Source of the DNA: Denitrobaculum sp965225735
GTDB taxonomy: Bacteria; Pseudomonadota; Alphaproteobacteria; Kiloniellales; Kiloniellaceae
Assembly (NCBI GenBank): GCA_965225735.1
Contig: CBDDBN010000027.1
Span: 1 to 64,000 of the forward strand
DNA: 64,000 bases
Direction of reading: 5' to 3'
Each line of letters begins with the position of its first letter. Within the stretch, counting starts at the first letter, position 1. The notes beneath the pieces are model-generated. The model was not told the DNA's origin, searched no databases, and saw only the letters and a list, made by a program, of their open reading frames with translations. Positions 26,635 through 35,557 of this stretch are shown piece by piece. The position numbers and the translations under genes were made by a program.

Positions 26635-27941
26635 GCCTCTGCACGCCGCTCGAGCACGGAAACAAAAAAGCCGTCAGTGCCATGTCGCCGTGGTGTCAGC
26701 AACAGATGCGGTCCCTCTGCCGGACAGTTTACCTCAGGAAGCAACGCTCCCCAGACATTACCAATCGGCAGCTGCGCAAATTCTGTGTGGCGTTGAAGAA
26801 AGGCCTCCACCTGCGCTTCGTTTTCCTCTTCCAACAAAGAACAGGTCGCATAGATCAAACGGCCGCCCGGCTTCACAAGATCGGCTGCCGTCTGCAACAC
26901 CTCTCTCTGCATACGGCGGTAGCCCACCAGCCGTTCGGGGGTAAGTGCCAGGCGTGCATCGGGCTGTCGCCGCCAAACGCCACTGCCCGAACAGGGAGCA
27001 TCGACCAGCACCCTGTCGAAGGTTCCGGCCGAGGCCGCGAGCCAATCCGGGTCAGGCAAAGTTTGCGGTTTCACCATGGTCGCACCCGCACGTACGAAGC
27101 GTGGTTGCGCCCGCTGGAGACGCGCCGCTTCAACATCCAAAGCCGCGAGCCGCCCTTGATTCTGCATCGCAGCCGCAAGCGCCAGAGTCTTGCCACCCGC
27201 CCCGGCACAGAGATCGGCCACCGCCATGCCCGGCTGCGCATCGCAGAGCACGGCAATCAACTGGGATCCCTCGTCCTGGACGTCGACCAGGCCGTCTCGA
27301 AAAGCCTGCGTAGCCTGCAAGGCCCTGCGGCCCTCCACTCTTAAGCCAAGGGGGGAGAGCGCCGTCTCATGGGTCTCGATACCCTCTTGGGCGAGGGCGT
27401 CCAGGGCTATCTGGCGACTGCCCTTGATACTGTTGACCCGAAGCACCACCTCCGCCTCGCGTCGCAGCGCCGACATCTCAGCGGTCAAATCCTCGCCGAA
27501 GCGCCGCGCCAGTTTTTCATGCAACCAGGCGAAGACCTCGTTCCCTACCCAGTCCGGTTGTTCAGGATGGTTCAGTTCCTCTCCCGTCAAGGCAGCCAGC
27601 CAGGCTTCTTCCGACTTGGTTAACGGCACTGGGGCGTAACCCTCACCGTCGAATAGGGCGGCAATCTCCTGCGAGGAGAGCTTTTCGGAAAGCTGGAGGT
27701 AAGCGAGAATCTCCATACGCGCCGAGCGCTCGACGTAGCCGAAACGCGCGAGCCACCAATCGAGACGCAAGCGAGCCCGCAATACGCCATAGACGAGGTT
27801 GCCAATCGCTCGGCGGTCTTTAGAGCCGATGTAACGGCGGTTTCGGGTATAGGCTGCGACAACCCGCTCAGCCGGTCCGGTGGCCTCCGCGAGTTCCCCC
27901 AGGATCTCTATAACAGCCCCGATCCGCGCACCCGGTCTCAT
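26631..27941 (-). CDS. rsmB: RsmB/NOP family rRNA cytosine-C5 methyltransferase
   Basis: SAM-dependent methyltransferase for m5C in rRNA, 436 residues. The N-terminal helical NusB-like region (residues 1-140) is followed by the Rossmann catalytic domain. SAM loop: DLCAGAGGKTLALA (about 238-251). Catalytic motifs are DAPCSGSGVWRRQPD (motif IV) and YATCSLLEEENEAQV (motif VI cysteine). The total layout matches RsmB-like proteins of alphaproteobacteria, though the exact target cytosine is not certain. It overlaps the GNAT gene and is 15 bases from guaB. Confidence 0.9.
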   Translation of the reverse strand: MRPGARIGAVIEILGELAEATGPAERVVAAYTRNRRYIGSKDRRAIGNLVYGVLRARLRLDWWLARFGYVERSARMEILAYLQLSEKLSSQEIAALFDGEGYAPVPLTKSEEAWLAALTGEELNHPEQPDWVGNEVFAWLHEKLARRFGEDLTAEMSALRREAEVVLRVNSIKGSRQIALDALAQEGIETHETALSPLGLRVEGRRALQATQAFRDGLVDVQDEGSQLIAVLCDAQPGMAVADLCAGAGGKTLALAAAMQNQGRLAALDVEAARLQRAQPRFVRAGATMVKPQTLPDPDWLAASAGTFDRVLVDAPCSGSGVWRRQPDARLALTPERLVGYRRMQREVLQTAADLVKPGGRLIYATCSLLEEENEAQVEAFLQRHTEFAQLPIGNVWGALLPEVNCPAEGPHLLLTPRRHGTDGFFVSVLERRAEA

Positions 27942-27956
27942 GATTGAACCGTTACG

Positions 27957-29420
27957 TCAGGCCGAGTTCCGGTAGTTAGGCGCTTCGCGCGTGATCGAGA
28001 CGTCATGCACATGACTTTCCCGCAGGCCCGCATTGGTGATCTTTAAGAAACGGCAGCCGCCCCGCATCTCAGCGATGGTCGCATTGCCCGTGTAACCCAT
28101 AGAAGCCTTGAGGCCGCCAACCAGTTGATGGATCACGGCCGTCGCCGGCCCCTTGTAGGCAACCCGGCCCTCGACACCTTCGGGGACCAGCTTCAAGCTG
28201 TCGGAGACTTCTTCCTGGAAGTAACGGTCTGCCGAGCCGCGCGCCATGGCACCGAGGGAGCCCATGCCCCGGTAAGACTTGTAGGAACGTCCCTGGTAGA
28301 GGAAGACTTCGCCCGGGCTTTCCTCCGTGCCGGCCAGCAACGAGCCCACCATGATGCAGTCGGCACCGGCCGCAATCGACTTTGCCAGGTCGCCGGAGAA
28401 CTTGATGCCACCATCTGCAATCACCGGTGTGTTGCTGTCCCGGCAGGCCTCGACGGTATCGAACAGAGCGGTAAGCTGCGGCACGCCGACCCCAGCCACC
28501 ATGCGGGTGGTGCAGATGGAGCCCGGGCCGATACCGACCTTGATGGCGTCCGCGCCGGCATCGACGAGTGCGCGCGCGGCATCTGCCGTCGCCACATTGC
28601 CCGCAATGACCTGGGCAGCGTTGGAGAGGCGCTTCACCCCACCGACCGCGTTCATAACACCGCGGGAGTGGCCGTGCGCCGTGTCGACGACGATCACGTC
28701 GGCCCCCGCTTCCATCAGCGCTTCGGCCCGCGCCAGTCCGTCCTCGCCGACACCGGTCGCCGCGGCAACCCGCAGGCGCCCTTGCTCGTCCTTACAAGCA
28801 TTCGGATAGGCAATCGCCTTTTCCATATCCTTTACGGTGATCAAACCGACGCAACGGTAGTCGTCGTCCACGACCAGCAGCTTTTCGATCCGGTATTGAT
28901 GCAGCAGACGCCGGGCCGTGTCGTGGTCCGCGCCGTCCTTTACCGTGACCAGGTTCTCCTTGGTCATCAGTTCGCTGATCGGCTGCTGGCGGTTTTCGGC
29001 AAAGCGGACATCACGGTTGGTCAGGATGCCGACCAGCTTGCCGCTGCCCTTCTCGACCACCGGGATACCGGAGATCTTGTGGTACTCCATCAGCGCGAGG
29101 GCATCGGCCAACGGCTGTTCCGGATGGATGGTCACCGGATTGACCACCATGCCGCTTTCGAACTTCTTGACCTTACGGACCTCGTCGGCCTGCTCGTTGA
29201 TTTCGAGGTTCTTGTGGATCACGCCCATGCCGCCAGCCTGCGCCATGACGATGGCCAGCCGGCTTTCGGTGACCGTATCCATCGCCGAGGACAATAGCGG
29301 GATCCCGAGCTCAATGGAGCGGGTCAAGCGTGTGCGGGTGTCGGTCTGGGCGGGAAGGACGGCGGACTCCGCTGGTTCCAGAAGAACGTCGTCAAAGGTC
29401 AGTGCTTCGCGGATATCCAT
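27957..29420 (-). CDS. guaB: IMP dehydrogenase
   Basis: Oxidises IMP to XMP, the rate-limiting step to GMP. The TIM-barrel enzyme of 487 residues carries a CBS pair inserted at about residues 95-205 (AEN-RQQPISELMTKENLVTV region). The catalytic cysteine is in GIGPGSICTTRMV (about residue 303). The flap has the SADRYFQE segment. The start chosen is ATG 29420 after GAGAGGATTGGC, giving MDIREALTFDDVLLEPAES; the longer frame to 29483 has no site. The rsmB-like, GNAT and guaA genes follow on the same strand. Confidence 0.97.
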   Translation of the reverse strand: MDIREALTFDDVLLEPAESAVLPAQTDTRTRLTRSIELGIPLLSSAMDTVTESRLAIVMAQAGGMGVIHKNLEINEQADEVRKVKKFESGMVVNPVTIHPEQPLADALALMEYHKISGIPVVEKGSGKLVGILTNRDVRFAENRQQPISELMTKENLVTVKDGADHDTARRLLHQYRIEKLLVVDDDYRCVGLITVKDMEKAIAYPNACKDEQGRLRVAAATGVGEDGLARAEALMEAGADVIVVDTAHGHSRGVMNAVGGVKRLSNAAQVIAGNVATADAARALVDAGADAIKVGIGPGSICTTRMVAGVGVPQLTALFDTVEACRDSNTPVIADGGIKFSGDLAKSIAAGADCIMVGSLLAGTEESPGEVFLYQGRSYKSYRGMGSLGAMARGSADRYFQEEVSDSLKLVPEGVEGRVAYKGPATAVIHQLVGGLKASMGYTGNATIAEMRGGCRFLKITNAGLRESHVHDVSITREAPNYRNSA

Positions 29421-29687
29421 GCCAATCCTCTCTTGAGCGCGATCCTTCCCGATTTCAACGATCGGGGGATGCATTCTCTTCAAGCTGTCTGAGTGGAGCC
29501 CGGTTCGCGTTCCTCAGGGACTCCAACGGGAATCCGGCTCCAACGAATTGGCGCTGCATCATACACATAGGCGAACCGATGCCAAGCGGATTGAGCATGA
29601 ATCTTTCAAGTCAGCCGCATCGCTTTAAACTTACAGCCTTTTCAAGAACTTCGGCCACATTGTCCACAGAGCATGGCGCTGAGCGTG

Positions 29688-30431
29688 TCAGTCTTCGGTC
29701 TCCGCAGCTCGGAAGCCCGTCGCCACCAGATACATCTCGGCGGAGTCGCTGCGGCTGGCTGCCGGTTTGACATGCCGGACTTTCTCGAACTGCCGCTTCA
29801 GGCTGTCGAGCAGGGTCTGCTCCGCCCCGCCCTGGATCACCTTGGCGACAAAGGACCCTCCTGGCGCAAGAACCTGGACGGCAAAATCCAGTGCGGTCTC
29901 GACCAAGCCCATAATCCGAAGGTGATCGGTCTTGGCGTGTCCGATGGTGGCTGCGGCCATGTCGGACAACACGATATCGGCCGGTCCGTCCATCTCGGCC
30001 TTTAATCGGTCTGGGGCATCATCGTCCAGAAAATCGCCCTGAAGGAGAATAGCGCCCGTGATCGGCTCGATTTCAAGAAGGTCGATGCCGACAACCTTGC
30101 TGTCCTTTGCCGCGCGTTCGAGCGCGACCTGCGTCCAGCCGCCCGGCGCTGCCCCCAGATCGACGATCCGGCGCGCCTGAGCCAGGAAGTCATACTTTTC
30201 ATCCATCTGCAGCAGCTTGAAAGCGGCACGCGAGCGATAGCCCCGCTTCTTGGCTTCGGCCACATAGGGATCGTTCAACTGGCGCTGCAGCCACCGCGCT
30301 GAGGAGTTGGAGCGCCGCTTGGCGGTTTTAACACGCACTTTGAGCCCGCGGCCCGAGAGGCCGCCTTCTGCCCTCGTGCCGCGTGAACCGCGGCCACGGC
30401 CGCCGCCTTTTCCTCTCGAAGAGCCGCTCAT
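29688..30431 (-). CDS. rlmE: 23S rRNA 2'-O-ribose methyltransferase RlmE
   Basis: FtsJ-type SAM-dependent enzyme that methylates U2552 of 23S rRNA. A basic, Gly/Arg-rich N-terminus (residues 1-40) precedes the catalytic core RSRAAFKLLQMDEKY. The SAM loop VDLGAAPGGWTQVALE begins about residue 91, and further motifs are VLSDMAA and FVAKVIQGG. The K-D-K-E catalytic pattern is consistent with the family. The length is 247 residues. The Ppx/GppA gene lies 69 bases upstream on the same strand, an arrangement common in alphaproteobacteria. Confidence 0.95.
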   Translation of the reverse strand: MSGSSRGKGGGRGRGSRGTRAEGGLSGRGLKVRVKTAKRRSNSSARWLQRQLNDPYVAEAKKRGYRSRAAFKLLQMDEKYDFLAQARRIVDLGAAPGGWTQVALERAAKDSKVVGIDLLEIEPITGAILLQGDFLDDDAPDRLKAEMDGPADIVLSDMAAATIGHAKTDHLRIMGLVETALDFAVQVLAPGGSFVAKVIQGGAEQTLLDSLKRQFEKVRHVKPAASRSDSAEMYLVATGFRAAETED

Positions 30432-30500
30432 GAATTCATCCGTTGTCAGATCAGCTGAGGGAAAACCCGGTCAGCAGCCAAGGACTTATACCACCGGGCC

Positions 30501-31877
30501 CTAGGTCGCAATCCCACGCATCAGGGTAAAGATAATCCCTTCGCGCAAGCCGCGGTCCGCCACCCTAAGCCGCTCCACAGGCCAAGTCCGGCAAAGAGCG
30601 TCGAGGATGGCACATCCCGCAACGACCAGATCCGCTCTCTGACGCCCGATGCAGGGATGCGCCGCCCGTTCGTCGTAACTCATGGCGGCCACTCGTCTGT
30701 TCAAACCCTCAATTGCATCCCTCGTCAGATAGGCGCCGTCCACTCGGCGGCGGTCGTAACGTGCCAATTCTTTCTTGATGCCCACCAGCGTCGTCACCGT
30801 ACCCGAGGTCCCCAGCATCTGAACTTTCTGCCCCTGCACAGAGCCCGAGATGCCATGCTGCCGCTCAAAGGGTGCGACGGCTTCGAGCACGTCAGCGACC
30901 ATACGCTCATAGCAGGCCTCGGAGATATCGCCACCGCCGTAGCGCTCCGCCAGGCTGGTCACCCCCATGGGTAAGGATTTCCAGGCCAGCAGCCTAGGCT
31001 GGTCGGGCGCCGGGGCTTTCGTCTCAAGGCCGCAACGTCCAGGGACTGCGCCGCCAACCTGCCACTTTTCGCCATTCACCGAACTAGATTTCGAACCGCC
31101 GCGCGCGTTCCCTGATTCGAAGCTCTGTGCAGCGTCGTCCTCGGCCCTAGCCTTTTGGACATCCCGTTCGTGGCCAGCCAAGGCAACCCAGCAAACCTCG
31201 GTACTGCCGCCGCCGATATCAAAGACCAGAGCCGTTTCAACGGCTGGGTCGAAAAGCGGCGCACAGCCATAAACAGCGAGCTGGGTCTCCTGATAGCTGG
31301 AAATCAATTCCAACCGGAGCCCGAGTTCGCCCTCAACCACATCACGGAACGCGTCATAGTTGCTGGCACGCCGGCAGGCCTCGGTCGCAACGCAACGCGC
31401 CTTGGTCACACCAAGGCGCCGCATCTTTCCGGAGCAAATCTTCAGCGCCTGAAGCGTACGTTCAATCGCGGCATCGGAAAGACAATCGGATTGGCTTAAA
31501 CCCTCACCCAAACGCACCACGCGGGAAAAGGTGTCCATAACCCTGTAACCATTGCGGGCGGGCTTCGCCACGAGCAGGCGGCAGTTGTTGGTACCCAGAT
31601 CAAGCGCCCCGAAAACTTGAGATCCCGAGCCACGCTTCTTGGGGCTTCCGCGGGCTACGTCAGGGCGTTCGGTTATGGCAGTTTCCCAACTGCCAATCCC
31701 CTCTCGGCCGACTTTAGATCGGCTGGGTTTGTCGCGCGTGGCATACCCCGTACGCCGCGAGCCCCCGCTCACGCCCCGGTGTCTGACCTCAAGGGTCCAG
31801 CCTCCCAAACTCTCTGTTCGCTGGCGGTTCTCATTGGACCGCCTTTCGGCCAGTGTAACCTCAGGAGCGCGCAACAA
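30501..31877 (-). CDS. ppx: Ppx/GppA family phosphatase
   Basis: Exopolyphosphatase or pppGpp phosphohydrolase of the ASKHA fold; the two activities cannot be told apart here. The phosphate loop GALDLGTNNCRLLVAK starts about residue 90. The second motif VFDIGGGSTEVCWVAL is at about 217-232. Two oddities: a basic 85-residue N-terminal extension without family match, and a Ser/Gly/Lys-rich insert of about 60 residues after WVAL, before LLAWKSLPMGVTSLAERYGG. The true start could be further in, near the FGALDLG strand. It is followed by rlmE. Confidence 0.88.
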   Translation of the reverse strand: MLRAPEVTLAERRSNENRQRTESLGGWTLEVRHRGVSGGSRRTGYATRDKPSRSKVGREGIGSWETAITERPDVARGSPKKRGSGSQVFGALDLGTNNCRLLVAKPARNGYRVMDTFSRVVRLGEGLSQSDCLSDAAIERTLQALKICSGKMRRLGVTKARCVATEACRRASNYDAFRDVVEGELGLRLELISSYQETQLAVYGCAPLFDPAVETALVFDIGGGSTEVCWVALAGHERDVQKARAEDDAAQSFESGNARGGSKSSSVNGEKWQVGGAVPGRCGLETKAPAPDQPRLLAWKSLPMGVTSLAERYGGGDISEACYERMVADVLEAVAPFERQHGISGSVQGQKVQMLGTSGTVTTLVGIKKELARYDRRRVDGAYLTRDAIEGLNRRVAAMSYDERAAHPCIGRQRADLVVAGCAILDALCRTWPVERLRVADRGLREGIIFTLMRGIAT

Positions 31878-32027
31878 GCCAGCCTCTCACCTCTGGCATC
31901 GACCAAAGTCCCAACGCGGGAAATTGCATGCGGGGAAGAAAAGCGGTTGAAAGCGCGGCGCACTGGGACTAAATAGGGGCCGCACTTCGACAGATCGCCG
32001 CGCCGAAAAGGCCCCGGCCATCATCGT

Positions 32028-32101
32028 TGGGGGATAGTTTAGCGGTAGAACTCTCGGCTCTGACCCGAGCAGCCCTGGTTCGAATCCAGGTCCCCCAGCC
32101 A
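32028..32101 (+). tRNA. tRNA-Gln (anticodon CTG)
   Basis: A complete cloverleaf can be drawn. The acceptor arms are TGGGGGA (32028-32034) and TCCCCCA (32091-32097), with discriminator G and an encoded CCA end. The anticodon stem is CTCGG/CCGAG around the loop CTCTGAC, giving anticodon CTG, which reads CAG (Gln). The T arm is CTGGT TCGAATC CAGGT. The D loop contains AGCGGTAGA. All stems pair fully. Confidence 0.95.
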
Positions 32102-32246
32102 GAATCCACGTATTTCAAAGCTACCGCCTTGCACGTCTAGGGTTGTTTGCTCCCCGAGAGCAAACCTTTTTGGATGCAAAGCCGAATGACAATTTCAACG
32201 TCAGCGTTTAGATTGTCCACGAAGTCAATCGGCGTTTGGTGAATTC

Positions 32247-33197
32247 GTGAAAATTTTAAAAACGGGAACCGCCCAACTGCTTTGCGCGGGCGACCGGGCT
32301 CAGGCCGGCATTTGGCGCTGGACACTGAGCTTTATCGTCATCTGTGCGAGTTTGTGGGGCGTGGTGTTTGCCTTCGGCTACATTTTCGAATGGTTTCTAG
32401 GCCCAGAAGCCCTCGACACAGTGTTGTGGGAAGGCGTAAGCAAAACACGCGACGAAGCACTGCTAACCCACAGCTTTTACTTTCTAGGAATCGCTTTTCT
32501 CATTCCTGCGATCAGCCTCGGTCTTTGGGTCGTAAACCTGAGGATCCGGGATGTCATTGCGCCATCATTCGAGACGAATTGGGGTCTCATCGCATTCGTT
32601 GCTGTCTCGATGTTCGTTTTAATAACAATTGTCACATTTGTAGGCCTGTGGACATACCATGGTCGCGAGGCCATTCACTTCGATCCGCTGCCTGTTTCTT
32701 ATCTACATTTCGCGCCGATCTTTCTCATTGCCATCATTTTTCAGGCAAGTGCGGAAGAACTGTTGCTTCGCGGCTATTTGCTGCAGCTGCTCGGTCGGTG
32801 GACTAAAAATGGCTGGATCATTCTGCTTGTCATATCCGGTCTGTTTGCATCCCTCCACTTTGTTAATCCGGAGATCGACGCCTTCGGGAGCTATGCCTAT
32901 TTCCACTACACATGCGCTGCATTGCTTTTCACATCACTTGCGCTGATCACCGGGCGCCTGGAGTACTCGATCGGCACGCATATCGGTTGGAACTGGTTAA
33001 TTTTCTTAGTGGACATCGACAGTCCAAGTGCACCGGATCTCTACACGGGACTAGGTGCGTTGGTATACGTGGGCGACATACAGATTTTGCCTTACGACTG
33101 GGTTCTAGCAGGTCTGGAACATGTGGTGATGTTTCTGATTTGCCTGGTTATCCATTTTGAGTACGTAGAGCCGCGCCAGGCCAGAAGTCTGCGATGA
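32247..33197 (+). CDS. CPBP family intramembrane metalloprotease
   Basis: Polytopic protein of 316 residues with about eight hydrophobic segments. The CPBP (Abi/CAAX-protease-like) motifs are present: ASAEELLLRGYLLQLL (glutamate pair about residues 170-171), FASLHFVNP with its histidine near 204, and SIGTHIGWNW with a later histidine. These form the intramembrane zinc site of the family. Substrates are unknown. The GTG start at 32247 has no strong ribosome-binding site, so the start is uncertain. The gene is visibly richer in A+T than its neighbours and lies 145 bases after a tRNA gene, which hints at acquisition. Its stop overlaps the ADP-ribosylglycohydrolase start in ATGA. Confidence 0.85.
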   Translation: MKILKTGTAQLLCAGDRAQAGIWRWTLSFIVICASLWGVVFAFGYIFEWFLGPEALDTVLWEGVSKTRDEALLTHSFYFLGIAFLIPAISLGLWVVNLRIRDVIAPSFETNWGLIAFVAVSMFVLITIVTFVGLWTYHGREAIHFDPLPVSYLHFAPIFLIAIIFQASAEELLLRGYLLQLLGRWTKNGWIILLVISGLFASLHFVNPEIDAFGSYAYFHYTCAALLFTSLALITGRLEYSIGTHIGWNWLIFLVDIDSPSAPDLYTGLGALVYVGDIQILPYDWVLAGLEHVVMFLICLVIHFEYVEPRQARSLR

Positions 33198-34135
33198 CGG
33201 AGCAAGTGAAAGACCGCGTTGAAGGCGGCATCTGGGGCCTGTTGGTGGGCGATGCTCTCGGCGTCCCGTATGAGTTCCACCCGCCTGAAGCCATTCCTGC
33301 CTGCGAGGAAATCGAATTCAGCCCTCCCGCAGGCTTCGCCCGCGCCCATGCCGGCGTGCCCCCAGGCACCTGGAGTGACGACGGCGCGCAGGCACTGTGC
33401 CTGCTTGCGTCTCTTGTAGACCGCGGTCGCCTGGATCCTGACGATCTTATTCGACGGTTATTCGACTGGTATGAGAAGGGCTACATGGCCGTTGACGGCG
33501 AAGTCTTCGATGTCGGCGTTCAGACCGGTCAGGCCTTCGCCGCCTACCGGTCCGGGATCTCAGCGGTCGACTGTGGTAATGCCCTACCGGAAGGCAAAGG
33601 CAATGGTTCGCTCATGCGCGCCCTGCCCCTGGCGATCTGGCACCAGGGATCGGACGAGGAACTGGTCAGTGACGCCTTCCTTCAGTCCCGTGTAACCCAT
33701 GGCCATCTGCGCGTTCAGCTTTGCTGTGCGCTCTATTGCCTCTGGGGCCGCAACGTTTTGCGCGAAACGGCTGAACCATGGCAAAGGGCCGTCGAAGGGA
33801 TTCGCAATCTCTTTGCAAGTGGCACGGCCGAGCGCGAAGAGTTCGAAGCCCACATCCGGCCGGAAGCCGAGGCCACCTGCAGCGGTGGGGGCTATGTCGT
33901 CGACAGTCTGCGCTCGGCGCAGCTGGTTTGCCAGCAGGACAGCTACAAATCGGTCGTGCGCGCGGCCATCCGCCTCGGCAACGATACGGACACGACTGCC
34001 TGTATCGCTGGTGGAATTGCCGGCCTGCGCTTCGGTGTCGGCTCAATCCCAATGCGCTGGCGCGAAGCATTACGCGGCCAAGATATCTTCTTAGACCTGC
34101 TGGACGCCCTGGTTGCTCGGCTGTGCCGCGGGTAG
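33194..34135 (+). CDS. ADP-ribosylglycohydrolase family protein
   Basis: Predicted hydrolase that removes ADP-ribose from proteins or small molecules, 313 residues. The N-terminal GLLVGDALGVPYEFHP and the C-terminal LGNDTDTTACIAGGIAGLRFG (about residues 262-282) are clear family marks and supply metal ligands. The first metal motif, usually (S/T)DDT, reads WSDDGAQ (about 59-65), a variant lacking the threonine. It is translationally coupled to the CPBP protease gene. A toxin or ADP-ribosyltransferase partner is not seen in the window. Confidence 0.87.
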   Translation: MTEQVKDRVEGGIWGLLVGDALGVPYEFHPPEAIPACEEIEFSPPAGFARAHAGVPPGTWSDDGAQALCLLASLVDRGRLDPDDLIRRLFDWYEKGYMAVDGEVFDVGVQTGQAFAAYRSGISAVDCGNALPEGKGNGSLMRALPLAIWHQGSDEELVSDAFLQSRVTHGHLRVQLCCALYCLWGRNVLRETAEPWQRAVEGIRNLFASGTAEREEFEAHIRPEAEATCSGGGYVVDSLRSAQLVCQQDSYKSVVRAAIRLGNDTDTTACIAGGIAGLRFGVGSIPMRWREALRGQDIFLDLLDALVARLCRG

Positions 34136-34243
34136 ACAGGCGGTCGATAGAGAACTTTTCCCCCTCCCCGACCTTGACAAAGCCCTGCCCGCCCGCTTGT
34201 TTGGCGCCAAATTCTCCCGCCCCTCATTCCGGAACCGACTCGC

Positions 34244-35545
34244 ATGTCCATCCCCCGTTACAGCCGCCCCGAAATGACCCGTATCTGGGAGCCGGAAAAC
34301 CGCTTCCACATCTGGTTCGAGATCGAGGCGCATGCCTGTGATGCCCAGGCGGAACTGGGGGTGATCCCGAAGGACGCCGCCAAAGCGGTCTGGGACCGCG
34401 GGGCCTTTGAAGTCGAGCGGATCGATGAGATCGAGCGGGAAACCCGGCACGATGTCATCGCCTTCCTGACCAACCTCGCCGAACACGTCGGGCCGGAAGC
34501 GCGCTTCGTGCACCAGGGCATGACCTCTTCGGACGTTCTGGACACCTGCCTGGCGGTGCAGCTCACCCAGGCCACCGATATCTTGCTGACCGACATGGAC
34601 CGGGTGCTCGAAGCCCTGAAGAAACGGGCTTTGGAGCATAAGGACACGGTCTGCCTCGGCCGCAGCCACGGCATCCATGCTGAGCCCACCACCTTCGGCC
34701 TCAAGCTCGCCACCCACTACGCCGCCTTCAAACGCGGCCGGGAGCGCCTGCTCCAGGCGCGCAAGGAAATCGCCACCTGCGCCATCTCCGGCGCGGTCGG
34801 CACCTTCGCCAACATCGACCCGGCGGTCGAAGCCCATGTCGCCAAGAAGATGGGGCTGGAGGTCGAGCCGATCTCAACCCAGGTCATTCCGCGCGACCGA
34901 CACGCGGCCTTCTTCGCCACCCTCGGTGTGATCGCCAGCTCCATGGAGAACCTCGCCGTTGAGATCCGGCACCTGCAGCGCACAGAGGTTCGCGAAGCCG
35001 AAGAGTACTTCGCGCCGGGCCAGAAAGGCTCCTCGGCCATGCCTCATAAGCGCAACCCGATCCTGACCGAGAACCTGACCGGGCTCGCCCGCGTTGTGCG
35101 CGCAGCAGTTACGCCGGCCTACGAAAACGTCGCTCTCTGGCACGAGCGGGATATCTCGCACTCTTCCGTCGAACGCGTCTTCGGCCCAGACGCCACCATC
35201 ACCCTGGATTTTGCCCTGAACCGCATGGCGGGCGTGATCGAGAAGATGTACGTCTATCCGGAGAACATGAAAAAGAACCTGGATCAGCTCGGCGGCCTGG
35301 TCCACTCACAACGGGTTCTGCTGGCCCTCACCCAGGCCGGTATCAGCCGCGAGGACGCCTACCGCATCGTTCAGCGCAACGCCATGAAGGTCTGGCAGGA
35401 GTCCGCAGACTTTCTCTCGCTGCTAAAAGCCGATGAGGATGTCGCCGGCAAGATGGACGCCGCCGAACTCGAGGCCTGCTTTGACGACAGCTACCACACC
35501 AAGCGGGTAGACGTAATTTTCGATCGGGTTTTCGCTGACAGCTAA
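34244..35545 (+). CDS. purB: Adenylosuccinate lyase
   Basis: Catalyses two fumarate-releasing steps of purine synthesis: SAICAR to AICAR and adenylosuccinate to AMP. The fumarase/aspartase-superfamily signature GSSAMPHKRNP begins about residue 264. The active-site regions HQGMTSSDVLDT (about 90-101) and GRSHGIHAEPTTFG (about 138-151) are intact. The 433-residue length is typical. It starts 108 bases after the ADP-ribosylglycohydrolase gene, with ATG at 34244. purC and purSQL lie 4-9 kb downstream. Confidence 0.97.
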   Translation: MSIPRYSRPEMTRIWEPENRFHIWFEIEAHACDAQAELGVIPKDAAKAVWDRGAFEVERIDEIERETRHDVIAFLTNLAEHVGPEARFVHQGMTSSDVLDTCLAVQLTQATDILLTDMDRVLEALKKRALEHKDTVCLGRSHGIHAEPTTFGLKLATHYAAFKRGRERLLQARKEIATCAISGAVGTFANIDPAVEAHVAKKMGLEVEPISTQVIPRDRHAAFFATLGVIASSMENLAVEIRHLQRTEVREAEEYFAPGQKGSSAMPHKRNPILTENLTGLARVVRAAVTPAYENVALWHERDISHSSVERVFGPDATITLDFALNRMAGVIEKMYVYPENMKKNLDQLGGLVHSQRVLLALTQAGISREDAYRIVQRNAMKVWQESADFLSLLKADEDVAGKMDAAELEACFDDSYHTKRVDVIFDRVFADS

Positions 35546-35557
35546 GCGAACAACACG

